Assembly (NCBI GenBank): GCA_023382655.1
Contig: JAHDWK010000004.1
Coordinates: 88,538 to 152,537, forward strand
From: Anaerolineae bacterium
GTDB taxonomy: Bacteria > Chloroflexota > Anaerolineae > Promineifilales > Promineifilaceae
DNA length: 64,000 nt
Direction of reading: 5' to 3'
Below the pieces are notes generated by a model. That model searched no databases. It was not told the origin of the DNA and was given only the letters and a program-made list of their open reading frames with translations. Of the stretch, positions 26,061 through 40,705 are shown one piece after another (position 1 is the stretch's first letter; each line of letters begins with the position of its first letter). The position numbers were made by a program, and so were the translations under genes.

Positions 26061-26307
26061 AGTTGGTTTCTCCGTAGACTTTACGGGCTAATTCTTCCCC
26101 CCATAACAAAGCAGCCAATTTGAAGCGCAGTTCAGCCTCGCTGGCCTGTGGGTATTGGGCGCGCAAACCTGTCAATGCCAGTAACCGTGCTGAGGCGTTG
26201 AGTTGCGCAAGCATGTTCATCTTGCGGGTGGGGCTGGCCTGCCGCCATAGCTGGATTTGCATCGCTTCTATTTGGGGGTTGGTGTCTGAATACAGAGCTT
26301 CTTTCAT
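26050..26307 (-). CDS. Small helical partner protein of the nucleotidyltransferase
   Basis: 85 residues, charged and helical, with the pattern DTNPQIEAMQIQLWRQASPT, MNMLAQLNASARLLALTGLR, and ASEAELRFKLAALLWGEEL. I recognise this as a widespread uncharacterised family in Chloroflexota and cyanobacteria found next to nucleotidyltransferases. It is the first gene of the pair (minus strand) and overlaps the nucleotidyltransferase start by 11 bp. Function unknown; an antitoxin-like or substrate-binding role is a guess from context. Confidence 0.7.
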   Translation of the reverse strand: MKEALYSDTNPQIEAMQIQLWRQASPTRKMNMLAQLNASARLLALTGLRAQYPQASEAELRFKLAALLWGEELARKVYGETNYAK

Positions 26308-26740
26308 TTTCTAAAGGCCAGGAATCATTCGTTCCACTTCTCTTTCGGATGCTGTCGCCACTTTTACCGACGGCCGTACTCGCATTCCTTATCTGATATG
26401 TTTCCGTGCGTTGAATTGTACGACAGGTGAGACCCCCGTGCTAAGGGCCATGCTCAATTCTGCAGACCACCTGTCCATAATCACCAAATTCGCTGTATTT
26501 TTTTTGTTATCTTTGCCACTGTTTAGACAAATTGCCCCAAAAGGCGTGAAGAATTTTGGGTTGGGGCTGTTGGTAACCACACAGTAGCAGAATCCCCAAC
26601 CGCATCACCCGCAGACAATTCACAATTCAGTTGATTCCATGAGGTGTGCCCGGCAGCGGCACGGCCGTTGCTCCTGGCTGCCTGGCGCGAGAAGGAGGTG
26701 TTATTTGCTGATTGGTTGACCATTATTTTTTTAACCCCTT
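26308..26740. other. Intergenic region upstream of the cellulase operon
   Basis: More than 430 bp without a convincing gene. It contains ACGGCCGT at about 26370 and 26661 and an AT-rich stretch near 26495-26520. The last part (TTGACC at 26716-26721, then an AT-rich run) could include a -35 element, but no good -10 at standard spacing is seen. The operator and a dispersed hairpin follow before the cellulase start. Confidence 0.6.
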
Positions 26741-26754
26741 TGGGAGCGCTCCCA
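26741..26754. promoter_or_regulatory. CelR/CebR-type operator TGGGAGCGCTCCCA
   Basis: A perfect 14-bp palindrome identical to the binding site known for the LacI-family cellobiose-responsive repressors CelR (Thermobifida) and CebR (Streptomyces). It lies 76 bp upstream of the GH9-GH48 cellulase start, the expected place for a repressor blocking transcription. No LacI-family gene is in the window. An identical 14-mer by chance at this position is improbable, but function here is inferred from actinobacterial precedent. Confidence 0.8.
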
Positions 26755-26764
26755 AAGACTCCAA

Positions 26765-31830
<5,066 letters not shown>

Positions 31831-31837
31831 ACTGTTT

Positions 31838-31898
31838 GTGGTTCGTAGTAGGCACTTTAGTGCTGTCAAAAGGCGATAAATCGCCTACTACGAACCAC
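31838..31898. repeat. Branched hairpin element (GTAGTAGGC...GCCTACTAC), copy 1
   Basis: Outer arms GTGGTTCGTAGTAGGC and its perfect complement enclose two small hairpins, GCAC-TTTA-GTGC and GGCGAT-AA-ATCGCC, predicting a three-way junction. It lies between the cellulase stop and the mannanase ribosome-binding site. A shorter copy is at 50882-50929. Confidence 0.85.
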
Positions 31899-31914
31899 TT
31901 TCAAAGAAGGAGCT

Positions 31915-33831
31915 ATGAGACAAGAAACCTTTACCAAACAACTGTCCAACTGGAATGGGGTGAAACTGCTAGGTTTATTCCTGGTGGTGTTGGTGGTGAT
32001 GGGGATGATGCGCTCGACGGCGCAGTCCCAGAGCAGCGGTTTTCACATTAACGGCCGTCACCTGATAGACGCCAATGGCAACCCGTTTGTGATGCGGGGG
32101 ATCAACCATGCCCACACCTGGTATCCCGGCCAGACCAGTTCCTTTGCCAACATCAAGGCCACCGGGGCGAACACGGTGCGGGTGGTGCTAAGCAGCGGCC
32201 ATCGCTGGACGCAAAATAGCGCCAGCGACGTCGCTAATGTGATTCAATTGTGCAAAACCAACCAGCTCATTTGTGTGCTGGAGGTGCATGACACCACCGG
32301 CTATGGCGAGGAGGGCGCGGCGGCCACGCTGGCGCAGGCGGCCAATTACTGGATTAGCATCCAGAGTGTGCTGACGGGCGAGGAGGCGTATGTTATCCTG
32401 AACATTGGCAATGAACCCTGGGGCAACAACAATACCTCTGGCTGGCTCAGTGCCACCACCAGCGCTATTGCCCAACTGCGCAACGCCGGTTTTGCACATA
32501 CGATCATGGTAGATGCACCCAACTGGGGGCAGGATTGGCAAAATCTGATGCGGGACAATGCGCAGCAGATTTTTAGCAGCGATCCTGACCAAAATATCCT
32601 TTTTGATATTCATATGTATGGGGTGTATGACACGGCCGTCGAAGTGCAAACCTACCTGGAAACCTTCGTGAACGCCGGGCTGCCACTGGTGATTGGCGAA
32701 TTTGGGCACAATCACTCTGACGGCAACCCGGACGAAGACGCCATTATGGCCTGGGCAGAGACGTATGACATTGGTTATATCGGTTGGTCGTGGTCGGGCA
32801 ATGGCGGTGGGGTGGAGTACCTGGACATGGTAAACAACTTTAACCCCAACAGCCTGACCACCTGGGGCAATCGCCTCATCAACGGGGCGAATGGCATTAC
32901 CCAGACCTCGGTGGAGGCTTCGGTGTATGGCAGCCCGGTTCCGACCAGTACACCGGGTGGCCCCACGGCCACCAATACACCCATTCCCACCAACACGCCG
33001 GTTCCGCCGACGGCCACACCGCCACCCGGCGGCCCGTGTGTAGTGAATTATGCGGTGGTGAACCAGTGGAATACGGCGTATCAGGCAGATGTGACGATCA
33101 CGAATAATACGGGTACGCCCATCACCGGTTGGACGCTCACCTTCTCCCATGCGGCCGGGCAGAATTTGATTGGCGGCTGGAACGCCACCCTGTCCCAGGT
33201 GGGCAGTGTGGTGACGGCCAGTAATCCGGCCAGTCATTGGAACGGTACGATTGCCTCCAATGGCGGCTCGGTGACGTTTGGTCTGCAAGCGACGTATAAT
33301 GGCCCGGTAGTTGTGCCCACCAGTTTTATGGTGAATGGGGTGGTCTGCAATGGCGGCGTTTCGCCGACGGCGACGCCCACCAACCCACCAGCAACAGGTA
33401 CACCAACCAGTATCCCACCCACCGCCACGCCGACTACTTTGCCGCCAACAGCGACGCCAACGAATGCACCACCGACGGCAACGGCCGTGCCGCCCACGGC
33501 CACGCCGGGCAGCGGCGGTTGCGCCGTCAACTACACCTTTTCTAGCCTGTGGGGGAACGGTTTTGTGGCCGATGTGACCATTGCCAACAATGGCAGCACA
33601 CCCATCAATGGCTGGGCGCTGACCTGGACGTTTGCCGGTAACCAGGCCATTACCAACCTCTGGAATGGGTCGCATAGTCAATCGGGGCAGGCAGTGACGG
33701 TGAACAATGCCCCCTGGAACCACACCATACCGGCCAACGGCTCAACGAGTGTGGGATTCCAGGCCACGTTCAGTGGCAGCAATGTCATCCCCACAAACTT
33801 CTACTTGAATGGCGTTTTGTGCAACCCGTAG
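31915..33831 (+). CDS. Secreted GH5 endo-beta-mannanase (GH5_8-like) with two CBM2 modules
   Basis: 638 residues. An N-terminal membrane/signal segment (about 17-37) is followed by a GH5 domain (about 42-340) beginning FHINGRHLIDANGNPFVMRG and INHAHTWYP. That INHAHTWY stretch is typical of bacterial GH5 subfamily 8 mannanases. The acid/base is Glu167 (NIGNEPWG) and the nucleophile Glu262 (VIGEFGHNH). Two CBM2 modules follow (about 365-480 and 535-638), joined by Thr/Pro-rich linkers. It would cut beta-1,4-mannan outside the cell; the GH2 beta-mannosidase at 13-15.6 kb could finish the oligosaccharides inside. The start ATG has AGGAG upstream. It is probably co-transcribed with the cellulase. 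A cellulase specificity cannot be excluded. Confidence 0.9.
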   Translation: MRQETFTKQLSNWNGVKLLGLFLVVLVVMGMMRSTAQSQSSGFHINGRHLIDANGNPFVMRGINHAHTWYPGQTSSFANIKATGANTVRVVLSSGHRWTQNSASDVANVIQLCKTNQLICVLEVHDTTGYGEEGAAATLAQAANYWISIQSVLTGEEAYVILNIGNEPWGNNNTSGWLSATTSAIAQLRNAGFAHTIMVDAPNWGQDWQNLMRDNAQQIFSSDPDQNILFDIHMYGVYDTAVEVQTYLETFVNAGLPLVIGEFGHNHSDGNPDEDAIMAWAETYDIGYIGWSWSGNGGGVEYLDMVNNFNPNSLTTWGNRLINGANGITQTSVEASVYGSPVPTSTPGGPTATNTPIPTNTPVPPTATPPPGGPCVVNYAVVNQWNTAYQADVTITNNTGTPITGWTLTFSHAAGQNLIGGWNATLSQVGSVVTASNPASHWNGTIASNGGSVTFGLQATYNGPVVVPTSFMVNGVVCNGGVSPTATPTNPPATGTPTSIPPTATPTTLPPTATPTNAPPTATAVPPTATPGSGGCAVNYTFSSLWGNGFVADVTIANNGSTPINGWALTWTFAGNQAITNLWNGSHSQSGQAVTVNNAPWNHTIPANGSTSVGFQATFSGSNVIPTNFYLNGVLCNP

Positions 33832-33895
33832 GGGCAACCACAAGGGTTGCCCTGATGGGGGCGGGCACAAGGCCACGCCCCTACAAAATGGAAAG

Positions 33896-33926
33896 AGACA
33901 CGGCCGTACCGGCCGTGTCTTTTTTT
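33896..33926 (+). terminator. Intrinsic terminator built on ACGGCCGT
   Basis: A 10-bp perfect stem (AGACACGGCC/GGCCGTGTCT) with loop GTACC and seven T residues. It ends the cellulase/mannanase transcript. The left arm contains one ACGGCCGT copy and the right arm a near copy. A small hairpin (GGGCAACC/GGGTTGCCC) precedes it at 33832-33852. Confidence 0.9.
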
Positions 33927-34002
33927 GTCTGCCGTTCAGCTAACTACCATGTATACTTTGGTCTGGTATGATGGCCGTAGCGGTCAGCCTGTATGGAAGT
34001 GA

Positions 34003-37000
34003 ATGATGGATTATCTGATTTTATACCTGGCTGTGCTGACGATTGCGCTGGAAGTGGCGTTACTGGTGGTTGGCTATTTGGCAAATCCACGAGCAACGGC
34101 CAATCGTTTGTATGCCTTGTACATGGTGGCGTTGATTGTGAGCGCCAGCGGGACATTGGTGTTGGTAACTGCGCCTACCTTCACGGTGGCGGCGGTGGGC
34201 GCCTGGCTCCATGCCGCCGCTATATTTGGCGCGGCAACGTTGCTGGCGCTGCTGTTGCAGGCATTGTTTGCCCCTACCTTTCGCTACCGGCGTCTGTATA
34301 CCGGGCTTGTGGTTGTTATTGGCGGAGGCATATTATTCCTGTTGGTGTTGGATATTTTTGCAGCGGCTGACCTGGTATACCGCTTTGAGCCGGAGAACTA
34401 TACCCAAGGGTATGTTTCATTGTCTGACTATCTAACCGGCCGGTTTGGTCCGCTATTTTATGGACTGGCGGTGCGCTTGACGCATATCTTGTTTCCGTTG
34501 TTTATTTTCCTGGCTTTGATGACCGGCGCCGTGCCTGCCAACCATCGTCGGTCGGGGTGGCGTTTGTTGCAGTTGTTGCTGCTTTTTGGTGTAGTGAATG
34601 CACTCTTGTGGCAATTTGCGCCGGCGCTGTTGGGGTTAGGGGGGGCATTGTCGGTGGCGGTCATTGTGGCCTGGGGGATTGGGCGGCACCGTGTTTTGTC
34701 ACCCACTCAGATTGGAGAACGCCAGGCATTGGACACGGCCGTGTTTGGCATTTTGGTATTTGATGAGCAGGGGAGATTATTAGAATGGAACCGGACAGCT
34801 CACTGCCTGTTGCCGGTTGAGGGCGAGTTTTCGGCCAATACCATCACCGTGTTTACCCTATTGGACTGGTTAGCAGAAACGGCGGAAAACCGTGAGGGGA
34901 TATTGGCTTTTATTCAGGAGACCAGGTTGCCTTTTACCCATGATCGGAGCCTCGGCGTTATTTTACCCACGCCTACGTACGCCACGCCTATCACCTGGCT
35001 CCTGCTGCAATTTTCAGCCATTTACGCCGATGGTAAACTGGTTGGTGTTTTGTGTACGGTGGAAGACCAGACGGCCGTGCGTGAATCACAAGACAAATTG
35101 GAAGCCGCCCACAAATCGCTGGAGAAATTTGCTTATCGCACGACGTTGCTTAATGAAATTACCCAGACTGGCATCAGTAACATGGATAAGAAAACGATGC
35201 TGCAACGTTTTGCTGACCGGTTGGGTGATCTTTTCATAGCCGATGGCTGTTATATTACGCTGTGGGATGCCGCCCAGAAATTGGCAGAGCCGGGCGCTGC
35301 CTATGGCCCCATGCGCCAGATTTACCCGGCCATCCCCATTATGGCCGGTAAACCTACTGTTACCGAAGTTGTTTTAGAGTCTGGCCAATACCTGGTGGTA
35401 ACTGACCTGGCCAATTCTGCCTTTAGCCACTTTTTTCAAGTACCGGCATTTTCAGGCCGTTCGATGCTGGCTGTGCCCCTGATTGCCGGTGGGCAAAAAT
35501 TGGGTGCGATTCTGATCATATTCAACCAGGCAGATAACATTGGCCCTGCGGAAATAGATTTGGGCGAGCAAGCAGCCAACCAGATTGCTCTGGCCATTGC
35601 TAAAATGCGCTTGCTGGAAGCTGAACGCGAGCAGCGTGAACTGGCGGAAACCTTACACGATATTGGTACGGCGCTGACGGCGACAATGGACTATGAGGCT
35701 TTGTTGGATGTGACGTTGACTCAAATTCAACGGGTGGTGCCTTATGACACAGCCAATATCACCCTGTTAGAACGGGGCGAAATTCATGTGGCGCGGGCGG
35801 CCGGGTATGAAAGTTTTACCAATGCCTTGCCAGACATGGTGCTGGACAAACCATTTTCTTTGTCATTTCTGGCCACTTTTCGCCGGGTGGTTGAAACCCG
35901 GCAGCCGTTATGTGTGCCAGACACGCGCCATTTTGAGGGGTGGGTGGTGACGCCGGCTACTCGCCATATTCGCTCCTGGATTGGGGTGCCGTTGTTGATG
36001 AGTGATGAGGTTATTGGTTTTGTGTGTGTAGACAAGACGCAGCCGGGTTTTTATGACGAGGGCCATAAACAGCGTTTGGCGGCGCTGGCAAACCAGGTGG
36101 CGCTGGCGCTGCAACAAGCCCAACTGTTTGCCGAGTCGCAGCGGCAGGCGCAGCGATTGGCGATATTGAACGATCTGGCGGCGCAGATGGTGGGGTTGGT
36201 TACAGTTCAGGAATTGACTGATCTGGTGGTGCAGCGGCTATATGAGGATTTTGACTATGACAATGTGGTTGTGTTTATGATTGACCCGGCTGACTCTCGT
36301 TGGCTGCTTCTACAAAGTGTAGCCGGGGTGTATGCCTTTATGACGGACAGCAATGGCCACCGGCAGGCGGTAGGTGAGGGCCTCATTGGGCGGACGGCGG
36401 CGTGTGGGGAATATGTGCTGGCCAATGACACGGCCGTACACCCGGACTTTTTTCAGCCACCCGGTTTTAACATGCGGGCTGAATTGGCGGTCCCTATCAA
36501 AATAGATCAAACGATTCTCGGTGTTTTGAATGTGGACAGCCATAAAGCGCATACCTTTGGCCCGGCCGATATTTCTTTGTTAACCATTGTGGCCGATCAA
36601 CTGGCAACGGCTATCCAGAAAGCCCGCCTGTTTGAATTGACCCACCGGCGTGCCCTGGAACTGGAGACCCTCAGCATTGTTTCGGCGCAACTGCGCGCGG
36701 CACATACCGTCGCCGACATGTTACCCATTGTGTTGGTAAACATTGTCCAGGCGGTGAATGCGGCCGTAGGGGTTGTGTACCTAATAGATGAGACAGGTGA
36801 CTATGTGGTGTCCCGTGCCGTTTACCCGGAAGGCAACTACATGTTGGGATTAAAGCACCGGTTGGGTCAGGGCATCACAGGCCATGTGGCGCAAACGGGC
36901 GAACCATATGTAGCTTCTAACTTGCAAGAGGACCCGCTGCTGTATCGCCAGGAAGGGGAAGATGAATACTTGAGCCGCTTGCACACCAGTGTGGCGTTGC

Positions 37001-37899
37001 CTTTGCAAACTGAAGATCATATTGTGGGCGTTATTCACATAGGCCTCTCTGATGAACATGAATTTTCGGGTGCGGAGAAACAGTTGCTTACTTCCCTTAC
37101 AGATATTGCCGCCAATGCTCTGTACCGGGCACAGGTGATGGCTTCGTTAGAAGAGCGGGTCGAAGAGAGGACGTTGGCGCTCCGTCAGGCGAATATCCGT
37201 TTGCAAGAATTGGATCGTCTGAAGTCAAAGTTTATTTCGGATGTGACCCATGAATTGCGGACACCGGTGGCGAACCTGAACCTGTATCTGGATTTACTGC
37301 GTTTGGGTCGGCCGGAAAAGAAGGAACATTATCTGGAAGTCATTGAAAGCCAGACGGCGCGGCTGACGCAATTGGTGCAAACGACCATGCAAGCGCCGGA
37401 GGTGGCGACCATGACGCCACCCGAACAGTATGGGGCGGTGGCGCTGGAACGGGTGGTGCAAACGGCCGTAGCTGCCTATGTTGACCGGGCTAAAGAAGAC
37501 GGGCTGGAACTGCGGTTGAATGTGGCGCCTGATCTACCAGCCGTGAAGGGTGACCAGACACAATTGGCCCAGGTCGTGCAGGCGCTTTTGGCAAATGCCG
37601 TCAACTATACCCATGCCGGTTGTGTCACCGTCACATTATCCTGGCAGACTGTCCCCGGTATGGTCTGTTTACAGGTTAAGGATACCGGTATGGGTATTGA
37701 TGAGGAAGACATGCCCTATATATTTGACCGTTTTTACCGAGGCCGCCAGGTAGGGCAGTTGACGATTCCTGGCGTCGGTGTAGGGTTGTTTTTGGCAAAG
37801 GAGATCGTGGAATGGCATACCGGCCGTATCCATATCGAAAGCGCCCCTGGCGTGGGCACGACTTGCACCGTTTTTTTGCCCGCCGTGATGAAGGAGTGA
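34003..37899 (+). CDS. Large membrane-associated GAF-domain sensor histidine kinase
   Basis: 1298 residues. Seven hydrophobic helices occupy about 1-235 (histidine-kinase 7TM-like). A PAS-like domain follows (about 245-360), then four GAF-type domains with short coiled linkers (about 380-545, 555-705, 715-880, 890-1045). The kinase core has His1083 in SDVTHELRTPVANL. The HATPase contains an N-box (LLANAVNYTHAG), VKDTGMGIDEEDMPYIFDRF, and GVGVGLFLAKEIVEWHTG. It would sense several cytosolic or redox/ligand inputs and phosphorylate an unlinked response regulator. Two start ATGs lie in tandem (34003, 34006). The next gene, an NADH dehydrogenase, starts 11 bp downstream, so an energy or redox input is conceivable but speculative. 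Confidence 0.93.
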   Translation: MMDYLILYLAVLTIALEVALLVVGYLANPRATANRLYALYMVALIVSASGTLVLVTAPTFTVAAVGAWLHAAAIFGAATLLALLLQALFAPTFRYRRLYTGLVVVIGGGILFLLVLDIFAAADLVYRFEPENYTQGYVSLSDYLTGRFGPLFYGLAVRLTHILFPLFIFLALMTGAVPANHRRSGWRLLQLLLLFGVVNALLWQFAPALLGLGGALSVAVIVAWGIGRHRVLSPTQIGERQALDTAVFGILVFDEQGRLLEWNRTAHCLLPVEGEFSANTITVFTLLDWLAETAENREGILAFIQETRLPFTHDRSLGVILPTPTYATPITWLLLQFSAIYADGKLVGVLCTVEDQTAVRESQDKLEAAHKSLEKFAYRTTLLNEITQTGISNMDKKTMLQRFADRLGDLFIADGCYITLWDAAQKLAEPGAAYGPMRQIYPAIPIMAGKPTVTEVVLESGQYLVVTDLANSAFSHFFQVPAFSGRSMLAVPLIAGGQKLGAILIIFNQADNIGPAEIDLGEQAANQIALAIAKMRLLEAEREQRELAETLHDIGTALTATMDYEALLDVTLTQIQRVVPYDTANITLLERGEIHVARAAGYESFTNALPDMVLDKPFSLSFLATFRRVVETRQPLCVPDTRHFEGWVVTPATRHIRSWIGVPLLMSDEVIGFVCVDKTQPGFYDEGHKQRLAALANQVALALQQAQLFAESQRQAQRLAILNDLAAQMVGLVTVQELTDLVVQRLYEDFDYDNVVVFMIDPADSRWLLLQSVAGVYAFMTDSNGHRQAVGEGLIGRTAACGEYVLANDTAVHPDFFQPPGFNMRAELAVPIKIDQTILGVLNVDSHKAHTFGPADISLLTIVADQLATAIQKARLFELTHRRALELETLSIVSAQLRAAHTVADMLPIVLVNIVQAVNAAVGVVYLIDETGDYVVSRAVYPEGNYMLGLKHRLGQGITGHVAQTGEPYVASNLQEDPLLYRQEGEDEYLSRLHTSVALPLQTEDHIVGVIHIGLSDEHEFSGAEKQLLTSLTDIAANALYRAQVMASLEERVEERTLALRQANIRLQELDRLKSKFISDVTHELRTPVANLNLYLDLLRLGRPEKKEHYLEVIESQTARLTQLVQTTMQAPEVATMTPPEQYGAVALERVVQTAVAAYVDRAKEDGLELRLNVAPDLPAVKGDQTQLAQVVQALLANAVNYTHAGCVTVTLSWQTVPGMVCLQVKDTGMGIDEEDMPYIFDRFYRGRQVGQLTIPGVGVGLFLAKEIVEWHTGRIHIESAPGVGTTCTVFLPAVMKE

Positions 37900-37910
37900 A
37901 CGAACAACGA

Positions 37911-39242
37911 ATGGATGCTTCAACAACGAATGAACAAAACCGACCACATGTGGTCATTGTTGGCGCCGGTTTTGGCGGCATCTGGGCCGCCAAAGAGCTG
38001 GCAGACCAACCGGTGCGGGTTACCTTGCTGGATAAAAACAATTATCACACCTTTCAACCTCTGCTTTATCAGGTGGCAGCGGCGGAAATTGAACCAGAGC
38101 AGATTGGTTATCCGGTGCGGGGCATTTTGCGGCGAATGCCCAATGTCACCTTTGCCCTGGCGGAGGTCACGGCCGTCAACCTGCCCAGCCAAACCGTCAC
38201 CACCACTCACGCCGAATTGGCCTATGACTATCTCATTTTGGCGACCGGTAGCATCACCCAGTTTTTCAGCACGCCGGGCGCGGCCGACCACACCTTTTCC
38301 CTGAAAACAATGGAAGAAGGGGTTAAATTGCGCAATCATATCCTGACCTGTTTTGAACGAGCGGTTCAGGCCGCGCCTGCCGAGCGTCCTCGCTTGTTGA
38401 CGTTTGTGGTGGTGGGTGGTGGGCCTACCGGGGTGGAGTATGCCGGGGCATTGTCCGAACTGGTGCACGGCCCGTTGCGCAAGGATTTCCCGGAACTGAA
38501 TATGGGGGATGTTTCGATTGTGTTGTTGGAAGCAGCCGGTCGCATATTGGGCGGCATGTCCGAATCGCTGAGTGATTATGCGGGGCAATCGTTGCAGAGA
38601 ATGAAAGTGGAGGTGCGGTTGGAGAAACGGGTGACGGCCGTGACTGACAGCCATGTCACCCTGCACGATGGCTCACAAATTCCCACCCATACCGTTGTCT
38701 GGGTGGCGGGTGTGGGCGGCGAGGCGCTGGCGAAGGAATCGGGTGTGGAGGTGTTGGCGAACGGCCGTGTGCCCGTCCTGCCCACCCTGCAACTGCCGCA
38801 ACATGAGCGCGTTTTTGCCATTGGTGATCTGGCCGCCTTTCCCGTCGCCGACGGCGCTGCGGGCAGCCCTTATCTGCCGATGGTGGCCCAGGTCGCCATC
38901 CAGCAAGGTATTCATGCGGCGCAAAACATGGGGCGGCACCAATTGGGCCTGCCCTTAACCCCTTTTCACTATTGGGACAAAGGCTCTATGGCTACCATTG
39001 GCCGGAACAAGGCAGTGGTGGATTGGCACGGCCGTGCCTTCACCGGCTTCCTGGCCTGGCTCATCTGGGGTGTTGTACACATCATGTATCTCATCGGCTT
39101 TCGCAACCGCATCATGGTTATGCTCAGTTGGGCCTGGCGTTACTTCACCTTTGAGCAAACAGTGCGCCTGATTATGCCGTCTAATCATGTGGCCTGGTCA
39201 TCCATGATCGCCGAGGACGAATATGAAAAATCAGCAGATTAA
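37911..39242 (+). CDS. ndh: Type II NADH dehydrogenase (NDH-2)
   Basis: About 443 residues from ATG 37911; a GTG at 37896 is also possible. This FAD flavoprotein passes electrons from NADH to quinone at the membrane without proton pumping. The N-terminal dinucleotide fold is [17 protein letters not shown] and the second NADH-binding fold is [20 protein letters not shown]. Also present are [10 protein letters not shown], the FAD-contact motif [10 protein letters not shown], and a C-terminal hydrophobic segment ([19 protein letters not shown]) likely binding the membrane. It is preceded by the large kinase gene and overlaps methylglyoxal synthase by 20 bp. Confidence 0.93.
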   Translation: MDASTTNEQNRPHVVIVGAGFGGIWAAKELADQPVRVTLLDKNNYHTFQPLLYQVAAAEIEPEQIGYPVRGILRRMPNVTFALAEVTAVNLPSQTVTTTHAELAYDYLILATGSITQFFSTPGAADHTFSLKTMEEGVKLRNHILTCFERAVQAAPAERPRLLTFVVVGGGPTGVEYAGALSELVHGPLRKDFPELNMGDVSIVLLEAAGRILGGMSESLSDYAGQSLQRMKVEVRLEKRVTAVTDSHVTLHDGSQIPTHTVVWVAGVGGEALAKESGVEVLANGRVPVLPTLQLPQHERVFAIGDLAAFPVADGAAGSPYLPMVAQVAIQQGIHAAQNMGRHQLGLPLTPFHYWDKGSMATIGRNKAVVDWHGRAFTGFLAWLIWGVVHIMYLIGFRNRIMVMLSWAWRYFTFEQTVRLIMPSNHVAWSSMIAEDEYEKSAD

Positions 39243-39705
39243 AATGGCAAAAATAAAACATATTGCCTTGGTCGCCCATGACAACAAAAAGGACGATCTG
39301 TTGGCGTGGGCGCGGTTTAACAAAGAGACCTTGCGGCGTCATATTTTGTATGCCACCGGTACGACGGGGTGGATATTGCAGGAAGCATTGGGGTTGCCCA
39401 TTCACCGCATGATGAGCGGGCCATTGGGCGGTGACCAGCAAATTGGGGCGAAAATCGCCGAAGGGGAGATAGATTGCCTCATCTTTTTTTGGGATCCACT
39501 GCTGGCGCAACCCCACGACCCAGATGTAAAGGCGCTGCTGCGGCTGGCGACCGTGTGGAACATCCCCATTGCCACTAATCGCACGACCGCCGACTTTCTC
39601 ATCTCCTCCCCGTTGATGGGTGACGAATATGTGCGCCTATTAGTAGATTACGAAGAATACAAAGAACGGCTCAGCCACCAATATGGCGAGAGGGCTTCAG
39701 AGTAA
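39223..39705 (+). CDS. mgsA: Methylglyoxal synthase
   Basis: 160 residues. It converts dihydroxyacetone phosphate to methylglyoxal and phosphate, a bypass of lower glycolysis under phosphate limitation or sugar-phosphate stress. Family signatures are [17 protein letters not shown], the phosphate-binding [24 protein letters not shown], and the catalytic aspartate region [12 protein letters not shown], then [18 protein letters not shown] 39223 has GAGGA five bases upstream, although the start lies 20 bp inside the ndh gene. An internal Met eight codons in is possible. It converges on the YheT-like gene with a 9-bp overlap. Confidence 0.95.
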   Translation: MKNQQIKMAKIKHIALVAHDNKKDDLLAWARFNKETLRRHILYATGTTGWILQEALGLPIHRMMSGPLGGDQQIGAKIAEGEIDCLIFFWDPLLAQPHDPDVKALLRLATVWNIPIATNRTTADFLISSPLMGDEYVRLLVDYEEYKERLSHQYGERASE

Positions 39706-40695
39706 GCCAAACTGTACTGCCAAAAACCGCGCTACTTGTCGTTCCGCCCACCAGTTGAGTTGGCCGGGCTGACCCTCGGCAAAACCGACGTGGCCGCCAT
39801 GGGGGGTGATGACGGCCGTGAGATACGGATTGGCCGTCAGGGCATCGTATGGTATGTCATCCGGGTGGAACAAGGGATCATCCAGCGAGCGAATGATCAG
39901 GGTAGGCACACAAATACCCGGCAGGTAACGGCCGCTGCTGCTCTGGTAGTAATAATCCCACACATCGGCAAACCCATACAGCGGGACGGTCAGGGCCTCA
40001 TCCAACTCACGGAACGTGGCCGCCGCCAGCACCCGTTCCATATCCACCAGTCCATCTAGCAAAGGAGCGCGCGCTTGCATCTTTTGGTGCAAGGCGCGCA
40101 TGAAATAACGGTTATAGATGCGGCTGATGCTGTTTTCGATGCCTTCCATGCTGCGATCCAGGGCAAAAGGGGGCGACACGGCAGCGGCGGCCACCAGGGG
40201 ACTGGCTTTTCCTTGTTCACCCAGGTATTTCAATAGCATATTTGCGCCCAGAGAAAAGCCCACTGCGCCCAGGGTGGCGTGGGGAAACCATTGCCCTAAC
40301 TGTTGCAGCACAAAGATGATGTCGCCGGTTTCCCCGGCATGGTAAGTATAGGGCCGGCGATTGAGTTGCCCGCTGCACGAGCGGTAGTTCAGGCCCACAC
40401 TGCGCATGCCACGCCAGGCAAGCTGCCGGTATGCCTCGTAGGCATAGCTGGAGCGAGCGCTGCCTTCCAGCCCATGCAGCAGCAGCACCAGCGGCGCGTT
40501 CTCGGCAGGTAAATGCCCGGCGACCTCTGGAAAATCGAGATCGAGAAAGTCACCATCTGGGGTATCAAGCCGCCAGCGATGGAAGACGATGCCCTCCTGG
40601 GAACGGCCGTAATGCCCGGCTATGGTCTGCATGTGGCAGTTGGCAATCCCTCTGGCGGGTTGGAAAGGTTCTGGTGCAAACGCGGCTTGTGTCAT
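39697..40695 (-). CDS. YheT-like alpha/beta hydrolase
   Basis: About 332 residues of the YheT/ABHD1 hydrolase group. Visible features are NCHMQTIAG at the N-terminus, the oxyanion region [14 protein letters not shown], the nucleophile elbow [15 protein letters not shown] (Ser), and the C-terminal histidine in TPHGGHVGF. The family hydrolyses carboxyl esters, but the physiological substrate is unknown. The start at 40695 was preferred over 40716 because the latter would overlap the preceding gene. It is encoded just downstream of the DUF4129 protein on the same strand. Confidence 0.85.
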   Translation of the reverse strand: MTQAAFAPEPFQPARGIANCHMQTIAGHYGRSQEGIVFHRWRLDTPDGDFLDLDFPEVAGHLPAENAPLVLLLHGLEGSARSSYAYEAYRQLAWRGMRSVGLNYRSCSGQLNRRPYTYHAGETGDIIFVLQQLGQWFPHATLGAVGFSLGANMLLKYLGEQGKASPLVAAAAVSPPFALDRSMEGIENSISRIYNRYFMRALHQKMQARAPLLDGLVDMERVLAAATFRELDEALTVPLYGFADVWDYYYQSSSGRYLPGICVPTLIIRSLDDPLFHPDDIPYDALTANPYLTAVITPHGGHVGFAEGQPGQLNWWAERQVARFLAVQFGLL

Positions 40696-40705
40696 CAACC
40701 CCCCA

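Noticed and set aside
32188..33723. Long open frame of 511 codons antisense to the mannanase
   Set aside because: It mirrors low-complexity linkers and CBM2 codons; its translation is Arg/Gly/His-rich and not protein-like. Similar antisense frames at 27520-28662 and 30328-31020 were dismissed for the same reason.
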